DNA of 64,000 bases from Ciona savignyi (lineage: Eukaryota; Chordata; Ascidiacea; Phlebobranchia; Cionidae): positions 440,853-504,852 of the forward strand of contig CH002954.1 in assembly GCA_000149265.1 (NCBI GenBank), written 5' to 3'. A model generated the notes under the pieces. It was given only the letters and a program-made list of their open reading frames with translations. It was not told the DNA's origin and did not search any database. The translations under genes and the position numbers were made by a program. Below are positions 13,200 through 21,534 of this stretch, piece by piece (positions within the stretch are counted from its first letter, which is position 1; every line of letters starts with the position of its first letter).

Positions 13200-13432
13200 A
13201 AGGGTGTTAACACACGGGCAATCAGGTTCGAAACTGGCCACTAGGTAGTCCTTGGGCAAGGGACATTGCCTGAACCCAGCGGATTCATGGGATCTATTAA
13301 ATTAAAAGGAACGTGTGAATCATACACAACACACTGCAATATCTACGGTAACCGGACGGGTTGTTAACGCCCTCTGCGTTTTCCCATTCACGATAATAAA
13401 CAAAAATATCTACCTCATCCTATTCTAAGAGG
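13200..13432 (+). repeat. SINE-A copy, head-truncated
   Basis: It contains the forward body blocks (ccttgggcaaggg, cattgcctgaacccagcgga, cacaacacactgcaat) and the tail (cccattcacg, atcctattcta). The head is mostly lost; a B-box-like ggttcgaaactgg remains at 13226. Confidence 0.7.
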
Positions 13433-13544
13433 CACAATTCGAACTAAGTTGACTTGGCTTAATAAATTAAGCCGTAAGAGCTCTAGTGGCTCAATGGACG
13501 GTCAGTCGTTTATCATGTGTATCTAGCATTTAACACTCATTGTT

Positions 13545-13960
13545 TGAGGAGGCGTTCAACTAAATATTCTCCCTATCTCTCCAATGCAAACTGACCTCAC
13601 AAAAACGACTTTCACTCAAAATCCTGACATAGGAAGTCTTAGATTTTTTCACAATTTAAAATTGAAGCTTGGATCCGCAACCTAAACTTAAAACCCTACA
13701 AAATTTTGTTTAAAAAAATTGAGCCCATACCCCTTCGTACATCGGCAACTTTTTTCCAGATGCACAATCAACACCTTTATTTTACATAGCACTGCTCCAC
13801 GATTACAAAACTTTACAGCTAAACGAGAACACCGGTGCGCAGCCTAGCACATGCTGCTTTCAACCAAACAAACATTGGGGAATCACACCATTGTTACTCG
13901 GCAAAACACTCGTTTAAAAACAATGACTCATGGAGGGTACCACTCGTCACATCCTGCCAA
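13545..13960. repeat. Dispersed repeat D, copy 1
   Basis: The block ctccctatctctccaatgca followed by aactgacctcacaaaa and acactcgtttaaaa recurs at 14655-14830, 29125-29480 and 46575-46630. It has no clear terminal structure and no ORF. Its class was not determined. Confidence 0.5.
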
Positions 13961-14654
13961 TCATAGAGGTCTTAATTGGTTATACGCCATCTTAAACACT
14001 TTATGGTAAAACAAGCTGGGCGTTGTCTCTCTAACGTGTTGTAAACTTATTATTTTCGTCTTACGTCGTTCGGCGTGTAATATTTTAAATAGCAAAACTC
14101 TACGATATAATAGTAAACCACTCAATCTAGTGAGCACTAAATCAGGAAACAGGAAACTGGAACAATTAGTTTCATAGCAAAATCGACGACAAAAAGCACG
14201 GTGCTTGCAGGTATTCAACGGATGATTGATAACTGACAAACACCCGGTGATAGGAAGCACTTAAAATTACGTTCAACTTATAAATAGCATCGGTGTCTAT
14301 ATTAATTTGTTTTATTATTAATTCTCCGACCTATATTAGCTTGGTGGGTTACTGCGTCGTCAAATACCCCATTTTACTCACATACTGAACAAGTTAATTG
14401 TTTGGTTGAGATTTTTCAACTAGACCAAACTGCAGCTCCTATTTATTATTCGTTGGTTGCTTTTTACACTGGGGAAGTTAAAACGTCATTGTCATGATTA
14501 ATGACAGTAATTATGTATGATGTGGAGGCAGTAGAACGTTGTATGTTGGATCATATTATGACTAATTATAACATAATGACTATTATTAGATTTATAGCAT
14601 AGCAACACCACTAAAGAAGATGAAATGACATTAAAAATAACGGTATAACATTAA

Positions 14655-14830
14655 ATAAATTGACCTCACAAAAAGGACTGTCACTTAAAATCTTGCCAAC
14701 CAAACAAACATTGAGAAAACACCATTATTGAAACACCATTATTGTTAGCAAAACACTCATATAAACTAAAGTACCAACCACGTGTGAACGACCACTACTT
14801 TTAACGTTTTTAAGGTAGAACAACTTAGGT
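14655..14830. repeat. Dispersed repeat D, copy 2
   Basis: Shares tgacctcacaaaaaggactg, tcaaaatcttgcca-like and aaaacactcatataaac segments with the copy at 13545-13960, but is shorter. Confidence 0.5.
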
Positions 14831-15357
14831 GATAGTAGTCCTATACAAAATAAGGGTTAGGTGGTAAATCCCGAGTTGACTATTTTGCTAACACAACACA
14901 CGTCAATATATATTGAAATTGATAATGGGTGCGAATATAATAAAACAGCGCGTCTTCGTTTTACAACGTATATTGTTACTTTAGTGGGTTGCTTTCTTGT
15001 AGAACCGGTGCAATTAACGTAAGGATTGTGGGAAATTCTCACAAAATGTCCGACAGATGTGTATAACCTTATAAAAATTAATAAGTCAGCTTAGTTTAGT
15101 TTATTTTTTGTTTCCACGATAAAAACATAAAGCAGGACTATTGATAAAAATTAGGAAAACGGGAAAAAAAACGGCAAAACGACAGTCGTTAGAACACGTC
15201 TAAAAAAGCAATAAATTATTAAAATTCTGTATAATTAGACGTGGCCACCTAAAACCAAATAAATAATAATTAAAAAAATAATTTATTGTTTATAAAACAA
15301 AAAGTACACTAAGCCTCGAAGAAAAGTGTGCGGTAAGCTTTTACCGTTATTGGCAGT

Positions 15358-15905
15358 CCGGCCGGTTGGTCTAGCGGTTAAGTGCGTCGCCTTTCAGTCG
15401 AAAGGTTGCAGGTGCGAAACTGGTCGCTAGCTAGTGGGTTGTGTGATAAACGCGTATTGCGCTCGCCCTAAGCATGATTGCTTCCCGAGCTTTGCTCCAC
15501 GTTGATTGGCCCTGCTTAGAGCCTGTTACCAACTACTGCATTGTGGCGTGTATAGCGTTGTGTGCACATTCAGTGTATAGCGTTAAGTGCATTGTCCGTT
15601 TGTGTAAATTAACGTGTATATTATTTTGTAGATTCGTAGTTGAATAAAACCTACACTGAGTACATATTAAGCGTACCATAGGTCACAACAGGTTGTGTCC
15701 TTGGGCAAGGCACTTTACGGACATTGCCTGGACCCAGCGGATCAATGGGTTCTACCAAATTGAAGGAACGTGTCTATTATATACAAAACACTGCAATAGC
15801 TCCGGTAACCCGACGATGGGCGCGAGGTGATCTGACCATTGCTTGTGTGATAACCCCCTTGGTTTTCCCATTCACGGGGATAAACATGATTATCCTATCC
15901 TAAAC
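15358..15905 (+). repeat. SINE-A copy, near full length, split by an insertion
   Basis: The best head in the window: gttggtctagcggttaagtg (A-box-like) and ttgcaggtgcgaaactgg (B-box-like), as in a tRNA-derived SINE. The body resumes at 15691 after an inserted element (15442-15690) and runs to the tail (ggataaacatgattatcct). The 5-mer GGTTG is repeated at both insertion edges. Confidence 0.85.
15442..15690 (+). mobile_element. Probable solo LTR inserted in a SINE
   Basis: A 249-bp insert interrupts SINE-A. It begins TGTGATAAAC and ends GGTCACAACA, so its ends are TG...CA with short inverted repeats (TGTGA/TCACA). GGTTG is duplicated on both sides (15437-15441, 15691-15695). AATAAA lies near its 3' end, as expected for an LTR polyadenylation signal. 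No internal retroelement coding region is attached. A small non-LTR insert with an 8-bp duplication GGTTGTGT is the alternative reading. Confidence 0.55.
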
Positions 15906-16450
15906 TATCCTAGCAGTTATTTTACCTTTTACCGTTATTAGCTTTTACCGTTATCAGCTTTTACCGTTAAATATTAACACATTTAGCTTATATTGGGCAC
16001 GCTTTAATCAATAAAAACTGGGTATAAGGTAAGGGTTCAATAAATTAGCTTATTGTAATTTTTATACTGTTATTGTAACTTTTATTAAGGCAGTTTTTTT
16101 CTACTGCTCTAAACTTCAAATACGCAATATGCTCGTCACCAAAATTTCATTGCGTAGACGTACGATAGCAGAAACTTTTTTTGGCCAAGTCTTGCAATCA
16201 TAATGAGCTCGTTGTCAGGACCGTTATTTTGTATGTAATTTGGTAAATGTACCAATACACCAATACGACCCTACAAAAGCAGAAACTTATAGTCCCCTAA
16301 CACTAATTCTTATTATTTCTATGAGAAAAAACAAAAGCGGGAAATTTATTATTGTTTAGCAACAACCAACAGTTTAACGAGTTTGGTGGTTTGATTATAA
16401 ATGTGTCAACATTTTTGTGTTTTGAATTAAGTTTAGATTATTATTATTAA

Positions 16451-19400
16451 ATGTCAGGTGAAATTCGTCAATTAAGAAGCAGGCCAAATCGCAAACAAAA
16501 TGGCCAAAAAGGTAGGTCTGTTAGTTTTTGCATTGTATCCAGTATTGGAATGGAGAATACTGTAAACGTATTTACCTACTATACAACAATTTTAGTACAA
16601 CGTGGGCAACACTAAAAGGAGGGTAACTGCTTATTAAAATTACGGGAACCAATTTAAACCCTGCCCTGAACACTAATCTCAACCCCAGAACTAACCCTTG
16701 GGCCCGTATGGAAAGTACGTCAATTTTCGCCGAGATCTCGAGTGTGCACACGTCAAATATTTAAGTGTGCAGTGTGCAAACGTCTAAAAATCTCCTTTTT
16801 ATTACTTTTTTGTAAAAAACTTGAACAAACATGTTATTCTATCCTAAATCTATCGTGTCCATGAGCTAATATATCTATGTACGTAACAAAAAACGTACTG
16901 ATAGTAAATTACCCGAGGTCCAGAGGTAGGTTTACAGGTTTGTTGGAAATTATACGATGTTTATAGTGCTAGCTCACGAGCGTGTGTGAAATTACCCAAG
17001 TGTGCAAGGACGCGGGGGAAAAAACTCGAGTGTGCAGCTGCCGTACTTTCCATACTGCACCCTTGCTCTAACCCCATGTTTAAAACTAACCCTAATGCAC
17101 TAATTTTTATTTTAATGTGCAATTTCCTTCTTCCCACTTTCCCCCCTTTTAGTTTTCTCTGTACGTTTAATGTAAAAGAAAACTGGGATTGTTTAGTGCC
17201 ACACAATGCAGTAGTTCTGGTAACTTTATTGTTGTACTTTAAATTACCCATATAAGCATATAAGAAAAGGAATAGTTCGAAATTAAAAAAAAAGAACTCC
17301 TCTAACATAAAAGTCAGGGAGGCACAATGAAATGCAAGAGTTAATTAGTCTTGGCGACGCAAGATAATCAGGATGATATCCGTTATAATGTATCTATGGG
17401 CCAGTATGGAAAGTACGGCAGCTACACACTCGAGTTTTATTTTCCCTGCGTCTTTGCACACTTGGGTAATTTCACAACAAACCTGTAAACCTACCTGTGG
17501 ACCTCGGGTAATTTATTGTCAGTACATTTTTTGTTATGTAGCCGACCCTATGTTATGTAGATAGATATGTTAGCTGACGGACACGATAGATTTAGGATAG
17601 AATAATATGTTTGTTTAAGATTTTGGTAAAACAGTAATAAAAAGGAGATTGCGTGCACACTTGAAGTGTGCACTCTTGGACGTTTGCACACTGCACACAT
17701 AAATATTTGGCGCGTGCACACTCGAGATCTCGGCGAAAATTGACATACTTTCCATACAGGTCTATGGGCTGATTTCAATTGATTAACTTGTTTTTTTTTT
17801 AAATTGTTTTACCCTCTAAAACAGCCATGGGCAACCCCTGGCACGCATGCTGAAATTGGCACTCGGACTCGTATTTCTGGCACGCTAGTTCAAGGAAATT
17901 AGATTTTTTTCTTCAAAGATAATAACTTAAAGGTTGTTGTATTATTTGAGCTTCGGCCACAGGTATAAAATGTTTGTTACCGTGAGTTGTGAAGTAAACA
18001 TTTGACTATTTATTACCGTGTTATTGTTACTCAACAAAGACCATCGAGTACGTACAACAATCCGCTTGCAAATTTTGCCACAGACGAAGGATCGGACGCG
18101 AGAGAACTTTGTACTTTTGTTCAGACAACCAGATGTAGTTAATGTAACCAAATGTAGTTAATATCAGTTAACCTTTGCATCCTAATTTACTTTTGTTAGC
18201 AATTTGAGATACAAAATGATATAAGGCTAAACATGAGGAACCATGTACCGGTAAGGTCATTCGGTATCGGTTTTAAAGGTCATCAATGCATTTTTTAGCA
18301 AGTAAAAAAATACCGGTAAACTTATTTCACTTAAGCTCATCGTTACGTTAATATCAAATTGCGTTAATAAGAGTAAAAATTTTATCCTTGAGCACACTTT
18401 TATACTGCCTCATGTTTGCCCTATCAGTAATAGCACAGCGCTGCTTATTTTGCAGTAAAGATGAAAATTAAAAGTCATTACTGTAAAAAGTAATTTGGTT
18501 TTTTGTCCCAACAAAAAACGAAATTTTTTGGAAGTTTGGGTTTTGTTTTTTGTCCAAATGGCGAAGCACTAACCTACCAAGCTATTCAGTTGATATTTAC
18601 ATTCTATCTAAAGTAAAGACATAAAATAATATCCACTTCATGATCTGTAAATTAACAAAAATAATTATTTCCAGAACCGGCCTCGCTCGTATCCACTGAG
18701 AAATCGAATATTCGCAGTTGGCTTAATACATCGAATCACGAAAAGGAACCTGAAGTTATACTGACACGTTTATCAGCTGCATCAGAAAAGTCTTCTAGCC
18801 ATAAAAAAGTCCAGAAAACGGCACCAACAAGAAAGAGACCATTCAAAAAGAGCCAAATTAGTGCTGTTAAAGATGAAGAAATCACTGTACAGTCAAGTAA
18901 AGAAGGGAATGGAATTTGTAGGGTTGAATCTATAAAACCTAAAACCTTACATTGTGTGTCTAATAACAGAATTGGTTCTGACACATCGACACCAGGCTCT
19001 GCTGAATCGTGCAGCAGAGTTCAAGACGTTTGTCAAACCCCTAATGAAGATTTATTTGGTTTTGAAAAATTTTTGACAAACACGCAACAACAATTTCCTA
19101 AACTAAGCGACGTGGATTTAGGGTCCCCAATATTAAAATCTCGGAAATCGTCTGGGCGAAATTCAGTTCGTCGGAAATCACTTCGGATAAAGGAAGTTAA
19201 CGACAAGAAAGAGAACTCAAAGCGAACCAGTTCACAGTTAGTTCGTCCTGCACCACGAATTGAGCAAAAGCAGCCATGTTGGAAATCTCCAAAAACACAT
19301 CGAAAACGTCTTTCCGAATGCAATGTAAACTTATTCGGGCAAGTTGACACCCCAGACTTATCAACCCAACAACAAGAGAGCAATGCTCACGAAATAACCT

Positions 19401-19558
19401 CAGAACCTGTTGAGGTCATTAAAAAAGTAAAGCCCAAACAGCACGAAAAAAAGGAAAAAACTAAAAAGGCTGAAAATCAAGCGAAAAAGTTGCCTTATAT
19501 CCCTGAATTGGATTGGGAAGGTATAGAACAGCACCAGCTTACAGTTGAGTTTGTGTAG
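16451..19558 (+). CDS. Sororin-like cohesin regulator (candidate CDCA5 orthologue)
   Basis: Two coding exons, 16451-16511 and 18675-19558, joined in phase 1 across a 2163-bp intron, give a basic, low-complexity protein of 314 residues. Sororin protects sister-chromatid cohesion by competing with WAPL for PDS5 in the nucleus, and APC/C-Cdh1 degrades it through a KEN box. Visible here: an MSG start followed by Arg/Lys-rich sequence; FGF at 148-150 in a DLFGFEKFL context; SP and TP sites (TPGS, TPNE, GSPIL, KSPKT, TPDLS); RRKSLRI at about 186-192; a KEN box at 199-201; a Lys-rich stretch (about 270-295) and an acidic/aromatic end (ELDWEGI..EFV). FGF before KEN is the reverse of vertebrate sororin. 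Length is near the family's (about 250). Another PDS5-binding or KEN-box protein is possible. AATAAA lies at 20052. The intron holds two inverted hAT-type MITEs. Confidence 0.55.
16607..17163. mobile_element. MITE-C copy split by a hAT-type MITE
   Basis: The left part (16607-16701, CAACACTAAAAGGAGGG start) and right part (17059-17163, ending tcccccctttt-agttttctc) together make one element matching the 8005 copy. The 16703-17058 element sits inside it, so the MITE-C copy is the older insertion. It lies in the sororin-like intron. Confidence 0.75.
16703..17058 (+). mobile_element. hAT-type MITE, copy 1
   Basis: A 356-bp element with inverted ends CCCGTATGGAAAGTACG and CGTACTTTCCATACTGC. ACCCTTG follows at 17059 and precedes at 16694, so 7-8 bp of target (ACCCTTGG/ACCCTTGC) was duplicated. 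Subterminal TCGAGTGTGCA repeats occur at both ends. An 8-bp duplication with short inverted ends fits the hAT superfamily. No transposase is encoded. Confidence 0.8.
17401..17760 (-). mobile_element. hAT-type MITE, copy 2, inverted relative to copy 1
   Basis: A 360-bp element starting CCAGTATGGAAAGTACGG and ending CTTTCCATACAGG, flanked by a perfect 8-bp duplication TCTATGGG (17393-17400 and 17761-17768). Its right part is the reverse complement of the left part of copy 1 (CGCCGAGATCTCGAGTGTGC), so the copies are in opposite orientation about 340 bp apart. It lies in the sororin-like intron. Confidence 0.85.
17822..17885. repeat. hAT-like element end, relative of 852-925
   Basis: GGGCAACCCCTGGCACGC followed by spaced TGGCAC units; its reverse complement aligns with 852-925. 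Only the terminal part is recognised. It lies in the sororin-like intron. Confidence 0.5.
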
Positions 19559-19639
19559 ATTTTATTTCTTATTGTACATTTCTTTGATAATCAGATGCTT
19601 CGCATAGTTTTATCTGCTTTTTCTATTTTATTTTACTTC

Positions 19640-19927
19640 TTGTTGATCGGGTTAAATTCCAAAAATATTTTTGTTGATCAGATTATATAAAAAAAAATGT
19701 TATGTTGATAACATTAATGCTAAAATTATTTTTTGTTGATCAGATTAATTCCAAAAATGTTTTTTATTGATCAGAGTAAATTTAAAAAATATTTTTGTTG
19801 ATCAGATTAATTCCAAAAATGTTTTTTGTTGATCAGATTAAATTTTAAAAATATTTTTGTTGATCAGATTAATTCCAAAAATGTTTTTTGTTGATCAGAT
19901 TAAATTTTAAAAATATTTTTGTTGATC
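19640..19927. repeat. Minisatellite in the 3' flank of the sororin-like gene
   Basis: Alternating half-units of about 30 bp share ttgttgatcagatta and differ in their second half (ttccaaaaatgtttt versus aattttaaaaatattttt), giving a higher-order period of about 60 bp repeated around four times. It begins about 80 bases after the stop codon and ends before the AATAAA at 20052, so it probably lies in the 3' UTR. Every unit contains TGATCA. Confidence 0.85.
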
Positions 19928-20051
19928 TTTTAAGATAGTTACTTTTTATATGCTGCGTGAGTTATCATGTTATTTTACCCATCAACAGACATTGTACTGT
20001 GGACTTCGTGTAATTTTTTTATTTCAGTCATCAGGTTTCGTTGCTTACTTT

Positions 20052-20057
20052 AATAAA
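20052..20057 (+). terminator. Candidate polyadenylation signal of the sororin-like gene
   Basis: AATAAA about 494 bases after the stop codon at 19558, beyond the minisatellite. I saw no closer match. The assignment rests on position only. Confidence 0.35.
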
Positions 20058-21534
20058 ATAGATTTTGAGACAGAAATGTAGAGTTCAAACTATTCAATTG
20101 ACTAATCAACTGAATCGAAGCAACGATAATTCACGCAATGTTAACTCAATGCCTTACCAACACAGCCGCAACAACTTGTCAATCAGGAGTGCGAACCAAG
20201 TACCAAAACTAGACAAAGGATTGCGTTAACCATTCGCCACACACATCAGAGAATTTGGTAAAGATTTAACATTAGAAGGCTCTTTGTCACCATCTCGTGG
20301 GACAAATCACGACTGGAATATTAGCATATCTTCCTCAACTAAACCTCCTCAATTAAATTATATTACCGGGTGCTCATTCATAAAGCAATATATTTTCATG
20401 TCATTTTTAATAATTAGTTTATTTGGTTTTCTTTTTGATTTAAAGATAATTAAAAGAATTTGCTCAAAATAAAACGGAAAAACGTGGGTCTTTGAACTTT
20501 ATCGAATCATTTAATTTTATTAAATTGTTAAAAATAGCTAGTGGGCGTGAATTGTATAGGATGAATCGAATAATTATGTTAATTTACGTGAATGAGAATT
20601 CATAAGCAGGCGTTCTCACAGGGTTATCGTCACCGCTGGGTTACCAGTGCTATTGCAGTATGTTGTGTATGATTGAGTTTCTTTAATTTTAGTATAACAC
20701 ATTAATCCAGTGGGTTCAAGCAATGTCTGCTAAGTGGCTTGTTCAAGGTTACAACCGGCTATCTATCGACCAGTTTCGAACCTGCAACTCTTCGTTGAAA
20801 GGCAACGTAGTAACCCACCAAGCTATCGTATTGGCATTACAAAATAAACTAGAGAGTGTCAACAACGTGTTTAACCACCAATAACTTAAATTAGCTAGAT
20901 ATAAACTTATAGGTAAACTAATACACTATTACTTTGTAAAAAACAGCTATTTATTTAAAACTAAACTAAATCTATATTAGTTTTAAACAAAAACAGTTTT
21001 CGGGTATACTCCATATCAACCGTGAACCATATCATGGGAAAACCTTTAACACTAAGTCTCACTTAACCAGTGATCATTTAGCTTGGACCTTCCATAAGTG
21101 CAGAAATAAAATAACCTAAAAGTTTAAACTTTATAAAGCTAACATTCATTATATGTGCAATGTCAAATTATGTGTAAATCACGCCATGGAATTTCTAGCC
21201 GGACCCGAGAATAAAAGTACGACGGTCGTTTTTCGCACATTTATTTTGTGGACGATGCTCTTTGTTTTATGATATCTTACATCGGCAGTTGATAATTCAC
21301 TTTGAATTGTTTTTGTTTTGTTGTTGTTTTTATGCACCAACGTAAGTACTTCTATAAAACATGCATACTAAGGTTAAGACTTTAAATGTCTATATATACC
21401 CCCTGCTTGTGGACGACAGGACAAATATCAGCGTTTAAACGAGGTAAGTATAGGGTTATAAATTATAAACTATAATTATTAGTATATGGCGAATACAACA
21501 ATGCAGATTCTAAGCGGGGACAGGTTTGGTAATG
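20058..21534. other. Intergenic; no gene seen
   Basis: Contains a SINE-B head in reverse (near 20223-20250), a SINE-A copy (20590-20835) and AT-rich sequence. The ORF at 20284-20472 has no domain pattern and no clear splice support. The interval separates the convergent sororin-like and MS4A-like genes. Confidence 0.6.
20590..20835 (-). repeat. SINE-A copy, tail-truncated
   Basis: Reverse-strand body blocks (accgctgggttaccagtgct, attgcagtatgttgtgtatga, cattaatccagtgggttcaa) and head (accagtttcgaacctgcaac, then aaggcaacgtagtaacccacca) are readable. Confidence 0.75.

Larger units (their letters stand above)
10129..16450. other. Intergenic, repeat-rich; no gene seen
   Basis: Between the start of the Ly6/uPAR gene and the sororin-like gene I see a degraded MITE-C-like segment (10318-10450), SINE-A copies (13200, 15358) and blocks of another dispersed repeat (13545, 14655). 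Long AT-rich tracts (10460-13130 and 14830-15350) show no splice-flanked ORF with a recognisable domain. Confidence 0.6.

Noticed and set aside
15358-15435. tRNA-like sequence with A and B boxes
   Set aside because: It is the head of a SINE present in many copies; it lacks a clean acceptor stem and anticodon arm.
16961-17308. 115-codon ORF on the minus strand
   Set aside because: It runs across the end of a hAT-type MITE and a MITE-C fragment; composition is repeat-derived.
19033-19383. 116-codon ORF antisense to the sororin-like gene
   Set aside because: Shadow of the plus-strand coding exon.
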